Source of the DNA: Rhizobium sp. BT04
GTDB taxonomy: Bacteria; Pseudomonadota; Alphaproteobacteria; Rhizobiales; Rhizobiaceae
Assembly (NCBI RefSeq): GCF_030053135.1
Contig: NZ_CP125652.1
Span: 3,900,501 to 3,964,500, forward strand
DNA length: 64,000 nt
Reading direction: 5' to 3'
Of the stretch, positions 45,047 through 54,380 are shown piece by piece. The translations under genes and the position numbers were made by a program. Numbering within the stretch: the first letter of the stretch is position 1; each line of letters opens with the position of its first letter. The notes beneath the pieces were generated by a model. That model was not told where the DNA came from. It did no database searches and saw only the letters and a program-made list of their open reading frames with translations.

Positions 45047-45565
45047 ATGTTGACGGTTGTTCTCGAATGCCATGATCAGGAATCTGAGCTGGCGCAGACT
45101 TTATCGGTACTGGTGGCAGGCGCGGTGGAAGGGCTTGTCAGCGATGTGATCGTGCTCGATCACGGCTCGCGCGACGGTACCTCACGAGTGGCCGACGCTG
45201 CCGGCTGCCGCTTCCATTCACAATGGGATATCAAGGACATCGTCCGCTCCGCCCGCGGCGAATGGCTGCTCTTCGTCGAGCCGGGCGCCAGACCGCAGGC
45301 CGGCTGGATCGATGAGATCGCCGAATATGTGGCGCTGAACAAGCTGCCGGCGCGCTTTACCGCGTCGAGGGGCTATCGGCGCCCGTTCTTCCAGCGTGTC
45401 GGCCGCACCGTACCCCCGCTGGAGCTTGGTTTCCTCGTGCCGAAAAAGCTGGCGCTCGCCACCGCCAAAAGCGGGATGGCTCTTACGGAATTCGTCAAAG
45501 GCCAGAAGCCGCGCAAGCTGGCGAGCGAACTCATTCCCTCCTGGGTCGCCCGCGCCGCACGGTAG
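45047..45565 (+). CDS. Small GT2-like glycosyltransferase
   Basis: 172 residues. GT-A pattern: TVVLECHDQESELAQTL at the N-terminus, VIVLDHGSRDGTSRVADAAG (DxGSxDGT nucleotide-sugar site) and GEWLLFVEPGARPQAGW. About half the length of usual GT2 enzymes, ending after a basic stretch, with no membrane helix. Catalytic activity cannot be assured: the C-terminal QxxRW-type motif is absent. Divergent from the radical SAM gene. Confidence 0.75.
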   Translation: MLTVVLECHDQESELAQTLSVLVAGAVEGLVSDVIVLDHGSRDGTSRVADAAGCRFHSQWDIKDIVRSARGEWLLFVEPGARPQAGWIDEIAEYVALNKLPARFTASRGYRRPFFQRVGRTVPPLELGFLVPKKLALATAKSGMALTEFVKGQKPRKLASELIPSWVARAAR

Positions 45566-45752
45566 GTGCCGCGATACTCTCCATGGCTCTCGCAAAAGAT
45601 GGCGCCCAATAGGATTTCGCGCTATAATTCAAATATGGCGCCGTCGAAGCGCCGCGCTTCGCAACGGAATGGCCATGGAATGCCGGTGAGCGGCAGAACA
45701 GGTCCGCGAAAATCTCCTCTTCTGCCGGGTTCCCGGCGAAAGGAGGTGCGTC

Positions 45753-46088
45753 ATGACACGCGGTATGATCTACGGCGTACGCGGTATGATCTACGGCCTG
45801 CTGGCCGTCATATTGCCGGCTTTGGTGATCGCGCATCCGCATTCGGCAGCATCGCAGACGATGCTCAGTTGCGCAGGCCGATCCGAGGTTATCAAGTTCC
45901 TCGACAGGAACTTCGCTGAAAAGCTCACGGCTGTCGGACTGGTCAACCAGAACGCCGTCCTCGAAGTCTACGCCGCCGAAAGCGGAACCTGGACACTCGT
46001 CGTCACGGATGTTCACGGCATAAGCTGCATCCTGCTGTCGGGTGACAGCTGGGAAACAATGCCGGCTCTGCCGGGCCTTGCCACATAG
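45753..46088 (+). CDS. Small secreted protein of unknown function
   Basis: 111 residues, ATG 45753 with AAAGGAGG 6 bases upstream. N-terminal signal-like segment (MIYGLLAVILPALVIAHPHSAASQ). Mature part has two Cys (LSCAGRS, ISCILL) and looks like SCAGRSEVIKFLDRNFAEKL, a pattern seen in several rhizobial periplasmic proteins. The start region has a 21-base tandem duplication (RGMIYG twice), so the second Met may be the real start. Confidence 0.65.
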   Translation: MTRGMIYGVRGMIYGLLAVILPALVIAHPHSAASQTMLSCAGRSEVIKFLDRNFAEKLTAVGLVNQNAVLEVYAAESGTWTLVVTDVHGISCILLSGDSWETMPALPGLAT

Positions 46089-46094
46089 CGAATT

Positions 46095-46646
46095 CTATTT
46101 GGTCGCGCCGCGTTTCAGATGCTCGTCCAGACGCGGCATGATCTCGACGAAATTGCAGGGCACGCTGCGATAGTCGAGCTGTCCTTTCAGAATGCCGTCC
46201 CAGGCATCCCGGCAGGCGCCGGGCGATCCCGGCAGTGCAAAGATGAAGGTGGAATTGGCAACGCCTGCCGTCGCGCGCGACTGGATCGTCGCCGTGCCGA
46301 TCTTCTCGTAGGAGATGCGGTGGAAGACGGCGGAAAAGCCGTCCATGCGCTTTTCGAACAACGGCTCCACCGCCTCCGGCGTCACGTCGCGGCCGGTAAA
46401 GCCGGTACCACCAGTGGTGATGACGACGTCGATGTCTTTGCTCTCCGTCCAGGCCTTCACCCGTGCGGCGATTTTCTCGCGATCATCGGGCACGATCGCC
46501 CGGTCGACCAGCCTGTGGCCGGCCTCGGTGATTCGCGCCGCCAGCGTGTCGCCTGATTTGTCCGTCTCCGGCGTGCGCGTATCCGAGACGGTGAGAATCG
46601 CGATGCCGACGGCGATGAAGGGCCGCTTTTCGTCCAGACCTGCCAT
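46095..46646 (-). CDS. moaB: Molybdenum cofactor biosynthesis protein B
   Basis: 183 residues (ATG 46646; frame open to 46760). MoaB/Mog fold with ILTVSDTRTPETDKSG, VVITTGGTGFTGRDVTPEAV and IFALPGSPGACRDAWDG, which binds or adenylylates molybdopterin. Start overlaps the ispE stop by one base (TGATG). No other moa gene is in the window. Confidence 0.93.
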   Translation of the reverse strand: MAGLDEKRPFIAVGIAILTVSDTRTPETDKSGDTLAARITEAGHRLVDRAIVPDDREKIAARVKAWTESKDIDVVITTGGTGFTGRDVTPEAVEPLFEKRMDGFSAVFHRISYEKIGTATIQSRATAGVANSTFIFALPGSPGACRDAWDGILKGQLDYRSVPCNFVEIMPRLDEHLKRGATK

Positions 46647-47542
46647 CACCTGCCTCCCGAAACCGTTTCCGTCGCCTGGAAATACCAGTCCGGCCGCTCG
46701 CCGTGAAGACCTGCCACCGCCTCCTGCGCTGCGGCCATAGTAGCAAAGATCCCGAAACAAGTGGCGCCGGAGCCGGACATGCGGGTGAGCAGGGCGCCGC
46801 GGGCTTGCAGCGTTGCCGAGATCGCCGAAATCTCGGGCACGAGTTCGCGTGCCGGCGGCTCCAGGTCGTTGCGGGCGATGCTGATCGCCGCGAGCCAGTC
46901 GGCAGTCCCAGCAAGATTTGAAGCCAGGTTCAGCGCCGGATTGTTCTTCGCGGCCAGCCGCCGGAAAACCTCCGGCGTCGAGACGCCTTTCAGCGGATTG
47001 GCGAGCACCATGGCAAAGGCGGGCAGACCCGGCACGGCTTCGATCTTTTCACCGATGCCGCGGGCAATCAGCGGCCGGCTCTCAAGGCACATCGGCACAT
47101 CGGCGCCGAGCCTCAGCGAGAGGTTGGCAAGCGCTGAAGCCGGCAAGCTCATGCCCCAGAGCCGCATCAGGCCGCGCAGCGTCGCGGCCGCATCGGCCGA
47201 ACCGCCGCCGATGCCGGAGGCGATCGGCAGGTTCTTTTGCAGGTGGATATGGACCGGGAAGGCGAGGGCGCCGACCGCTTCGCGCAGCAGATCGCGCGCC
47301 CGCAGCACCAGATTGGTGCCACCATCGCCGGCAAGCGTTTCGCCGAAGCGGCCCGACAGGGTGAAGGTGTCGGCCTGCGAAGGCAGGAAGCCCAGCCGGT
47401 CGCCGCAATCGGCGAAGGTCACCAGCATGTCGAGCAGATGATAGCCATCTGCCCGCTGGCCCGTCACATGCAGGGCGAGGTTGATCTTCGCGCGCGCCTC
47501 TTCGGTGACGCCGAAAGCCTCGGCCAGGCCCTCTTCAGGCAT
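46646..47542 (-). CDS. ispE: 4-diphosphocytidyl-2-C-methyl-D-erythritol kinase
   Basis: 298 residues. GHMP kinase of the MEP isoprenoid pathway: EARAKINLALHVTGQRADGYH, ATP-binding PIASGIGGGSADAAATLRGL and the C-terminal TRMSGSGATCFGIF. Lies 12 bases after the TPR gene and is coupled to moaB. Isoprenoid context with the polyprenyl diphosphate synthase further upstream on the same strand. Confidence 0.96.
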   Translation of the reverse strand: MPEEGLAEAFGVTEEARAKINLALHVTGQRADGYHLLDMLVTFADCGDRLGFLPSQADTFTLSGRFGETLAGDGGTNLVLRARDLLREAVGALAFPVHIHLQKNLPIASGIGGGSADAAATLRGLMRLWGMSLPASALANLSLRLGADVPMCLESRPLIARGIGEKIEAVPGLPAFAMVLANPLKGVSTPEVFRRLAAKNNPALNLASNLAGTADWLAAISIARNDLEPPARELVPEISAISATLQARGALLTRMSGSGATCFGIFATMAAAQEAVAGLHGERPDWYFQATETVSGGR

Positions 47543-47554
47543 ATTTTCGGCCCG

Positions 47555-49387
47555 TCAGGATTTCTTGTCGACCGGCGGCGGGGTGACCGGTGCCGGGTCC
47601 GGCTGCTTCTTGTCGGCCGCCTTGGCATCGTCGCTGACGGGAGGCAGGCCGTTGGCGACTTTGTCCTTGATCTTCGGAATTTCGGTGGCTTCAGGCTCGG
47701 AGCTGAGCGCCCGGTTCCACTGATAGACGGCCTCGAGCTTGCGGCCGACGCGCCAATAGGCATCGCCGAGATGGTCGTTGATCGTCGCATCGCCGGCCTT
47801 GATCTGGGCGGCCCGCTCCAATTCGTCGACGGCATCGTCGAAGCGGTTGAGGCGGAAATAGGCCCAGCCGAGCGAATCGATGATGTAGCCGTCGTCGGGG
47901 CGAAGATCGACGGCCTTCTTGATCATGCTGAGGCCTTCGTCGAGGTTCCGGTTCATGTCGATCCAGGAATAGCCGAGATAGTTCAGCACCTGCGGCTGGT
48001 CGGGGTTGAGCTCCAACGCCTTGCGGAAGTTCGGTTCGGCCTGGTCCCACTTCTTCAGCCGCTCATAGGCGATGCCGCGCTGGAAGAAGACGCTCCAATT
48101 GGCGCGGCCGGGAATGGGGCCGATCGCTTCGACCGCCTTGTCGTAATTGGCGGCCATCGCCTCGTAGTCCTTGGCGTCGGAGAGCACGCTGCCATAGGCC
48201 AGGTAGCTGCGGATGTCCTTCGGGTCGGAGGCGATCAGCGCCTGCAGATGCTTGCGTGCCTCGTCCACCTTGCCGCCCTGGGCAAGGGCAAGGCCGAGCT
48301 GCAGCTCGGAGATGCGCCGCATCGGCGAATTTTCCGGCACCTGCTTGTAGAGCGCGATGGCGCGGTCCATCTGGTTCTGCTTCTCGGCGATACCGCCGAG
48401 CAGCACCAGCGTATCGGCGCTGTTCGGATCGAGCGCATTGGCCGTCTGCAGGTACAGCGAGACGATGTCCTCGGCGCCGTCGCGGTTCAGCGCGCCGCCG
48501 ACCGAAAACAGCACGCCGGCAGCGCCTTCTTCGGCGGTCTTGACCTGCTGTTCCTGCTTCTGGTCTTTTTCGATGCTGTCGCGCAGCGCGTTCAGCGGCG
48601 CATAGTTCGGCAGCAGATTGTCGCCGACGGACACGGCGTCGAGCGCCTTCTGCTTGTTGCCCTGCTGGGCTTCGAGGCGGGCAAGCGCCATCACCGCGCG
48701 CATGAAGGTGTCGGGCGCCGTCGCACCGCCCTCCTTGTCGAGCACGGCATCGTTCAGATGCTTTCGGGCGGATTTCACGTCGCCGGTGGCGATGGCGATG
48801 GCGCCGGCATTGTAATTCTGGAAGATGCGGAACCAGTCCGGTCCCTTCATCTTCTCGACCATGGTGAGTGCTTCCTTGCCGCGGCCGGCGCCAACGCGGG
48901 CCCAGGCGAGCAGCAGGTCGTTCATCATCCGGTCGAGATCGTTCGGCCCGTTATATTTGAGGATGGCCTCGGCGGTCTTGTAGTCGTCACGGCGCACGGC
49001 ATCCATGCCGCGCACGATCGTGGTGATGCGCTCGACGGAAGGATCGCCCTTCAGGTCGTTGGCATATTTGACGCCCTCCTTGATGTCGCCGTTGAGCAGC
49101 AGCGAGATCATCAGCCGCTGGCGAATCTCCGGATTGCCGGGCTCGATCTGCAGCGCCTTCTTGTAGAGTTCGATCGCCGTTGGGTAATCATGATCGACAT
49201 CGGCCGTGCGCGCCGCGAGGAAGGCACCGGAGAAGGAGGTGACGCTGTCGGCATCGAAGCTGTCGGTCTTGCCGGCATCGCCCGTCTTGGCCGCATCCTC
49301 GGCGTTCACGCCGGCGACGCCGCCGAGCGAAAGAACAGCCACTAGCGCTGCGCTCGTAAGAAGACGGATGGCGAATCTCTGCCGCAT
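47555..49387 (-). CDS. Exported tetratricopeptide-repeat protein
   Basis: 610 residues from ATG 49387 (AAAGG upstream). N-terminal signal peptide (LLTSAALVAVLSLGGVAGVNAE), then TPR units along most of the length: clear ones are DYPTAIELYKKALQIEPGNP, KWDQAEPNFRKALELNPDQP and NRFDDAVDELERAAQIKAGD. Acidic/Pro-Lys tail at the end (PDPAPVTPPPVDKKS). Probably a periplasmic scaffold protein; resembles the large TPR proteins located before ispE in rhizobia. Function unknown. Confidence 0.88.
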   Translation of the reverse strand: MRQRFAIRLLTSAALVAVLSLGGVAGVNAEDAAKTGDAGKTDSFDADSVTSFSGAFLAARTADVDHDYPTAIELYKKALQIEPGNPEIRQRLMISLLLNGDIKEGVKYANDLKGDPSVERITTIVRGMDAVRRDDYKTAEAILKYNGPNDLDRMMNDLLLAWARVGAGRGKEALTMVEKMKGPDWFRIFQNYNAGAIAIATGDVKSARKHLNDAVLDKEGGATAPDTFMRAVMALARLEAQQGNKQKALDAVSVGDNLLPNYAPLNALRDSIEKDQKQEQQVKTAEEGAAGVLFSVGGALNRDGAEDIVSLYLQTANALDPNSADTLVLLGGIAEKQNQMDRAIALYKQVPENSPMRRISELQLGLALAQGGKVDEARKHLQALIASDPKDIRSYLAYGSVLSDAKDYEAMAANYDKAVEAIGPIPGRANWSVFFQRGIAYERLKKWDQAEPNFRKALELNPDQPQVLNYLGYSWIDMNRNLDEGLSMIKKAVDLRPDDGYIIDSLGWAYFRLNRFDDAVDELERAAQIKAGDATINDHLGDAYWRVGRKLEAVYQWNRALSSEPEATEIPKIKDKVANGLPPVSDDAKAADKKQPDPAPVTPPPVDKKS

Positions 49388-49521
49388 TAGGGAAACCTTT
49401 CTTCGAGAGCGTCCCGGCGATGATGCCGGTCGCAAAATCAGTTGTGATCACTGATTCATAACAGGATGGCTTTTTTGAAGCGGCGCCGCAAGAAAATCAG
49501 CCTGCGATCAAGGACGTTTGA

Positions 49522-50562
49522 TCAGTTGACGCGCTCGATGCAGAAATCGATCACTTCCATCAGGGCGGATTTCCAGGCCGTATCGGGGAGCGGTGCAAGC
49601 GCGTCGCGGGCGATCGTGCCGTAATGGATCGCCCGGCCGATCGTGTCGCTGAGCGTCCCATATTTGGTGATCAGCCCCAGCGCTTTTTCCAGGTTGGCGG
49701 CGGTGCTGTTGCCGGCTTCGATCGCATCGCGCCAGAAGGCGCGCTCGTCCTCGGTGCCGCGGCGATAGGCGAGAATAACCGGCAGGGTGATCTTGCCCTC
49801 GCGGAAATCGTCGCCGACATTCTTGCCGAGGTCGGCCGCCTTGCCGCCATAGTCGAGCGCGTCGTCGACCAGCTGGAAGGCGAGCCCGAGATTCATGCCG
49901 TAGGACTTCAGCGCGTTGCGGCCGGATTTGCCGGCCTCTGCGACAATCGGCCCGACTTCGGCGGCGGCGGCAAAAAGCGCCGCCGTCTTGGCGCGGATGA
50001 CGGCGAGATAATCGTCCTCCGTCGTCTCCATGTTCTTGGCGACGGAAAGCTGCAGCACTTCGCCTTCGGCGATCACGCAGGCGGCCGAGGACAGCACGTC
50101 GAGAGCATCGAGCGAGCCGACTTCGACCATCATGCGGAAGGCCTGGCCGAGCAGGAAGTCGCCGACCAGCACGCTTGCCTGGTTGCCCCAGATCATCCGC
50201 GCTGTCGATTTGCCGCGGCGCAGGTCGCTTTCGTCGACGACGTCGTCATGCAGCAGCGTTGCGGTGTGCATGAATTCGACCGAGGTCGCGAGTTTGACGT
50301 GATTTTCGCCTCTGTAGTCGAACAGCGAGGCGGCGGCCAGCGTCAGCATCGGCCGCAGCCGCTTGCCGCCTGACGAAATCAGATGGTTCGCCACCTCAGG
50401 GATCATCTGCACGTCGGAGCCGGCCTTGGACAGAATGAGCTGGTTTACTCGCTCCATATCAACCCTGGTGAGATCGACCAATGGCTTGATGGATGCCAGT
50501 TTGTTTTTGCTTTCTTCAAGCGGTATGACCACGCCCAACGACCCGGACTCCTGTTCATTCAT
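49522..50562 (-). CDS. Long-chain polyprenyl diphosphate synthase (octaprenyl/decaprenyl type)
   Basis: 346 residues from ATG 50562 (an alternative frame extends further but is not needed). Trans-prenyl chain elongation: first Asp-rich motif LLHDDVVDESDLRRG, second QLVDDALDY, and GGKRLRPMLTL near the N-terminus. Small residues before the first DDxxD set a long product, probably decaprenyl diphosphate for ubiquinone-10 in rhizobia. Divergent from DUF2007. Confidence 0.93.
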   Translation of the reverse strand: MNEQESGSLGVVIPLEESKNKLASIKPLVDLTRVDMERVNQLILSKAGSDVQMIPEVANHLISSGGKRLRPMLTLAAASLFDYRGENHVKLATSVEFMHTATLLHDDVVDESDLRRGKSTARMIWGNQASVLVGDFLLGQAFRMMVEVGSLDALDVLSSAACVIAEGEVLQLSVAKNMETTEDDYLAVIRAKTAALFAAAAEVGPIVAEAGKSGRNALKSYGMNLGLAFQLVDDALDYGGKAADLGKNVGDDFREGKITLPVILAYRRGTEDERAFWRDAIEAGNSTAANLEKALGLITKYGTLSDTIGRAIHYGTIARDALAPLPDTAWKSALMEVIDFCIERVN

Positions 50563-50646
50563 TGCACCTGACAATAGAAAGGGGCGATGCAGGCGGCAAG
50601 GGGTGAATTGTCGCGCTGAACGAAATTGGAAGGAAAACGACGGCAA

Positions 50647-50874
50647 ATGCATGAGCTTATCCGCGCCAACGACCCCGTTCTGCTCTCTTATGCCGAGAGT
50701 TTGATGAAGGATGCGGGAATTCACTGCTTCATCGCCGATCAGGGCATGAGCGTGCTGGAAGGCTCGCTCGGCATGCTGTCGCGCCGCCTGCTGGTGGATG
50801 AGGAGATGGCCGATCAGGCGCGCCGCATCCTCACCGATGCCGGTCTCGGCGGCGAGTTGCGCGAGCGGAAGTGA
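50647..50874 (+). CDS. DUF2007 family protein
   Basis: 75 residues: MHELIRANDPVLLSYAESLM and VLEGSLGMLSRRLLVDEEMA match the small DUF2007 (ferredoxin-fold, putative signal-transducing) family. GGAAGGA lies 12 bases upstream of ATG 50647; TTG 50626 is less likely. Followed after 6 bases by trmN6-like gene, so co-transcribed. Confidence 0.8.
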   Translation: MHELIRANDPVLLSYAESLMKDAGIHCFIADQGMSVLEGSLGMLSRRLLVDEEMADQARRILTDAGLGGELRERK

Positions 50875-50880
50875 GCTCCG

Positions 50881-51657
50881 ATGACCGGGGAACCCATTGA
50901 CACCATCGATGCCTTTCATCGCGGCGCCTTCCATGTGGTGCAGCCGAAGGGCAGGGGCCATCGTTCCGGCATGGATGCGATGCTGCTTGCGGCTCTCGTT
51001 GCCGACGATCGCCCGGTCAGGGTTGCCGATCTCGGCGCCGGCGCCGGCGCTGCCGGCCTTGCCGTCGCCTCGCGGCTTGCCGAGACGCAGGTTGTGCTCT
51101 TCGAGCGCTCGGCCGAGATGGCCGATTATGCCCGCCGCAGCATCCTCTTGCCCGACAATGCCCATGTCGCGGGCCGCGTCAGCGTCGTCGAGGCCGATGT
51201 AACGCTGACCGCCAAGGCGCGCAACGATGCCGGTCTCATCGATGAGAGTTTCCATCACGTCATCATGAACCCGCCCTTCAACGACGCCGGCGATCGGCGC
51301 ACGCCGGATGCGCTGAAGGCCGAAGCCCATGCGATGACCGATGGCCTGTTCGAAAGCTGGATCCGCACGGCGGGCGCCATCATGATCCCGGGCGGGCAGT
51401 TGTCGCTGATCGCCAGGCCCCAGTCGATCGCCGAGATCATCGATGCCTGCGGCCGGCGCTTCGGCGGCATCGAAATCACCGCCATCCATCCGCGTCCGGG
51501 TGAAAATGCCGTGCGCATTCTGGTGACTGGTATCAAGGGGTCGCGGGCCCGGCTGTCGCTGCGGGCGGCCCTCATCATGCACGAAGAGGGGAGCCACAAG
51601 TTCTCCCCTCTCGTCGATGATTTCAACAATGGCCGGGCGGCTTACCGTAGGATTTAG
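50881..51657 (+). CDS. tRNA1(Val) (adenine37-N6)-methyltransferase-like protein
   Basis: 258 residues. SAM motif [17 protein letters not shown] and catalytic NPPF ([14 protein letters not shown]) as in TrmN6/YfiC. Start [22 protein letters not shown] and [15 protein letters not shown] match the family. The NPPF motif shows an N6-adenine or similar amino-group target; tRNA as substrate is inferred. Its last 4 bases overlap convergent mntH. Confidence 0.88.
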   Translation: MTGEPIDTIDAFHRGAFHVVQPKGRGHRSGMDAMLLAALVADDRPVRVADLGAGAGAAGLAVASRLAETQVVLFERSAEMADYARRSILLPDNAHVAGRVSVVEADVTLTAKARNDAGLIDESFHHVIMNPPFNDAGDRRTPDALKAEAHAMTDGLFESWIRTAGAIMIPGGQLSLIARPQSIAEIIDACGRRFGGIEITAIHPRPGENAVRILVTGIKGSRARLSLRAALIMHEEGSHKFSPLVDDFNNGRAAYRRI

Positions 51658-52994
51658 CCGGTGACGAAGTCGAAGAGCAGCTTGACGTTCAGCCCGGCGA
51701 TGACGACCGCGATCATATAAGCGATGCCGCTCAGCCAGCGTGGCGCCACGAGTTCGCCCATCTTGGCCTTGCTGGCGGTGAACATCACAAGCGGGAAGAC
51801 CGCGAAGGAAAGCTGCAGGCTGAGCACCACCTGCGTGAGGATCAACAGCTCGGCCGTGCCCTTGTCGCCATACCAGATGGTGACGATCGCCGCCGGCACG
51901 ATGGCGATGGCGCGGGTGATCAGCCGGCGTACCCACGGCTTCAGCCGGATCTTCAGGAAGCCTTCCATGACGATCTGGCCGGCAAGCGTTGCCGTCACCG
52001 TTGAATTGAGGCCGCAGCAGAGAAGCGCGATGCCGAACAGCGTCGGCGCGATGGCAAGGCCGAGCAGCGGCGACAGCAGCGAATAGGCATCGCCGAGCTC
52101 AACGACATCGGTCTTCCCATGCGCATTGAAGGCAGCCGCCGCCAGGATCAGGATCGAGGCGTTGATCAGCAGCGCAAAGCACAGCGCCACTGTCGAGTCG
52201 ATCGTCGCAAAGGTCAGCGCCTCCTTCTTCTCCGGAATGGTGTGGCCATAGGCCCGCGTCTGCACGATGCCGGAATGGAGGTAGAGATTGTGCGGCATCA
52301 CGGTGGCGCCGAGAATGCCGAGCGCCAGATAGAGCATCTCCGGATTGGTGACGATCTCGGTGGTCGGGAAGAAGCCGGTGAGGACGGCGCCCCATTGCGG
52401 ATCGGCAAGCAGGATCTGCACGCCGAAGCAGATCGCGATGCCGCCGAGCAGCGCGATGATGAAGGCCTCCACCCAGCGGAAACCGAGCTTCTGCAGGAAG
52501 AGGATGACGAAGACGTCGAGCGCGGTGATCAGCACGCCGAGTTCGAGCGGGATGCCCATCAACAGGTTGAGGCCGATCGCCGTGCCGATCACCTCGGCGA
52601 TGTCGGTGGCGATGATGGCGATCTCGGCAAAGGCCCAGAGCGGCACCGAGACATATTTCGGAAAGGCGTCGCGGCAGGCCTGTGCGAGGTCGCGGCCCGA
52701 TGCGATCGCCAGGCGTGCGCAGAGCGATTGCAGCACGATCGCCATCAGGTTGGAAAGCAGGGCGACGGTCAGCAGCGCATAGCCGAATTTCGAGCCGCCG
52801 GCGAGCGAGGTCGCCCAGTTGCCGGGGTCCATATAGCCGACGGCGACCATGTAGCCCGGCCCGGCGAAGGCTGCCGCCCGCCGCCATGCCGAGCTGTGAC
52901 GCCCCGTTCCGACGGTGCGGTAGACATCCGATAGCGATGCCTCGCCGCGTTCGTGCCGCCAGCCGCGGTTTGCATTCGGGTTTAGGGCGTCCAT
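51654..52994 (-). CDS. mntH: Mn2+/divalent metal:proton symporter, Nramp family
   Basis: 446 residues, about 11 membrane helices. Nramp signatures: [23 protein letters not shown] with the metal-ligating DPGN in helix 1, and [19 protein letters not shown] with MPHN in helix 6. Mn2+ uptake across the inner membrane. A Mur-like box lies 52-66 bases upstream of the start. Confidence 0.96.
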   Translation of the reverse strand: MDALNPNANRGWRHERGEASLSDVYRTVGTGRHSSAWRRAAAFAGPGYMVAVGYMDPGNWATSLAGGSKFGYALLTVALLSNLMAIVLQSLCARLAIASGRDLAQACRDAFPKYVSVPLWAFAEIAIIATDIAEVIGTAIGLNLLMGIPLELGVLITALDVFVILFLQKLGFRWVEAFIIALLGGIAICFGVQILLADPQWGAVLTGFFPTTEIVTNPEMLYLALGILGATVMPHNLYLHSGIVQTRAYGHTIPEKKEALTFATIDSTVALCFALLINASILILAAAAFNAHGKTDVVELGDAYSLLSPLLGLAIAPTLFGIALLCCGLNSTVTATLAGQIVMEGFLKIRLKPWVRRLITRAIAIVPAAIVTIWYGDKGTAELLILTQVVLSLQLSFAVFPLVMFTASKAKMGELVAPRWLSGIAYMIAVVIAGLNVKLLFDFVTG

Positions 52995-53045
52995 GCGTTT
53001 TCCACCTGTTTATCTCGCGTGCACTATGACGGATTAGAATGATAA

Positions 53046-53060
53046 TGCAAGTCATTCGCA
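53046..53060 (-). promoter_or_regulatory. Candidate Mur/Fur-type (manganese-responsive) operator of mntH
   Basis: Minus strand TGCGAATGACTTGCA, an imperfect palindrome close to the TGCAAATNANTTGCA-type sites that I recall for Mur in rhizobia. It lies just upstream of mntH, in an AT-rich promoter-like stretch. The similarity is from memory of the pattern. Confidence 0.55.
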
Positions 53061-53175
53061 ACAAGAAAATCAAACTGCATGTTTTGAGAACGCGGCCATT
53101 GCGTTTGTCGTTCCAGCGCATACATGGATGCCGATCGCGATTGACGATCAGACGACGCGAAGCGAAGGATTAGAG

Positions 53176-54036
53176 ATGGCCGGATTGTTGAGAAAACTGC
53201 TGCCGAAACGGTTCCGCAAGGATGGCGTCACCATCCCGGTCGTCCGGCTGCAGGGCGCGATCATCAGCGGCGGCGGCCAGTTCCGGCCGGCTCTCAATCT
53301 CGCCAATGTCGCGCCGGTGCTGGAAAAGGCCTTCGCCATGAAGGACGCGCCGGCGGTTGCCATCTCCATCAATTCGCCGGGCGGCTCGCCGGTCCAGTCG
53401 CGGCTGATCTTCACCCGTATTCGGGAGCTTGCCCGCGAGAAGCAGAAGAAGGTTCTGGTCTTCGTCGAGGACGTCGCCGCTTCCGGCGGTTACATGATCG
53501 CGCTTGCCGGCGACGAGATCATCGCCGACGCCACCTCGATCGTCGGCTCGATCGGCGTCGTTTCCGGCGGTTTCGGTTTTCCCGAATTGCTGAAGAAGAT
53601 CGGCGTCGAGCGCCGCGTTTATACCGCGGGTGAAAACAAGGTGATCCTCGATCCTTTCCAGCCGGAAAAGGAAAAGGACATCGAATACCTGAAGAGCCTG
53701 CAGCTCGAAATCCATCAGGTCTTCATCGCGATGGTGCGCGAGCGCCGCGCCGGCAAGCTGGGGGACGACGCGGCGGTCTTCTCCGGCCTGTTCTGGAGCG
53801 GCACGCGCGGCCTCGAACTCGGCCTCATCGATGGCCTCGGCGACATGCGCCAGGAACTGAAGCGGCGCTACGGCCAGAAGACCAAGCTGGAGCTCGTCAC
53901 TGCCGGCCGTGGCCTGCTCGGCCGCCGTATCCCCGGCGTATCGCCGGTCTCGCTCGAAAGTGCGGCATCCGGTCTCGCGACGGGGCTTGTCGAAGCGGCC
54001 GAAGAAAGAGCATTGTGGAGCCGTTTCGGGCTTTAA
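53176..54036 (+). CDS. S49 family peptidase (SppA-like)
   Basis: 286 residues from ATG 53176 (frame open to 53128). Signal-peptide-peptidase-type serine protease: VRLQGAIISGGGQF, INSPGGSPVQSRLIFTRI, catalytic Ser in EDVAASGGYMIALAGDEI, ATSIVGSIGVVSGGFG and TRGLELGLIDGLGD. No clear N-terminal membrane segment, unlike full-length SppA, so it may be cytoplasmic or peripheral. First of three genes in line with the small membrane protein and glyQ. Confidence 0.9.
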   Translation: MAGLLRKLLPKRFRKDGVTIPVVRLQGAIISGGGQFRPALNLANVAPVLEKAFAMKDAPAVAISINSPGGSPVQSRLIFTRIRELAREKQKKVLVFVEDVAASGGYMIALAGDEIIADATSIVGSIGVVSGGFGFPELLKKIGVERRVYTAGENKVILDPFQPEKEKDIEYLKSLQLEIHQVFIAMVRERRAGKLGDDAAVFSGLFWSGTRGLELGLIDGLGDMRQELKRRYGQKTKLELVTAGRGLLGRRIPGVSPVSLESAASGLATGLVEAAEERALWSRFGL

Positions 54037-54054
54037 GGAGAGCAGGAGAGGGGA

Positions 54055-54246
54055 ATGGCGCAGCTTATCACGATCCTGGTCCTGGTCTTCTCAGCCTGGT
54101 GGCTCTACCGCCGCTTCGTCTCCGATGCCCGCAAACTCGCCGAAAAGTCGCGCCGCGCCGAAAAGGAGCGCCAGACCGGCGCCATCGGCACGCTGGTCAA
54201 GGATCCGGTGACGGGGGAATATCGGCTGAAGCGCGATGAGGAATAA
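54055..54246 (+). CDS. Small membrane protein, unknown function
   Basis: 63 residues, with AGGAGAGGGG 5 bases before ATG 54055. One hydrophobic helix at the N-terminus (LITILVLVFSAWWLYRRFV) followed by a charged tail (RKLAEKSRRAEKERQ; DPVTGEYRLKRDEE). The conserved position between sppA-like gene and glyQ in rhizobia argues for a real gene. Confidence 0.75.
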   Translation: MAQLITILVLVFSAWWLYRRFVSDARKLAEKSRRAEKERQTGAIGTLVKDPVTGEYRLKRDEE

Positions 54247-54380
54247 AATCACGAGCACGAAGTAAGGCGCCGCGACTGCTCTGCCCATCCGGCTCTCTCG
54301 GCCGCCGCAAAACTCTTGACCCCCGCCGCCCTCCATGGCACCTGTCGCGCCGATAATTCCCAAGCAATCGGTGCCGTTCG

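Noticed and set aside
50563..51936. Upstream extension of the polyprenyl diphosphate synthase frame to 804 codons
   Set aside because: It runs antisense through the DUF2007 and methyltransferase genes; the enzyme's own N-terminus is at 50562.
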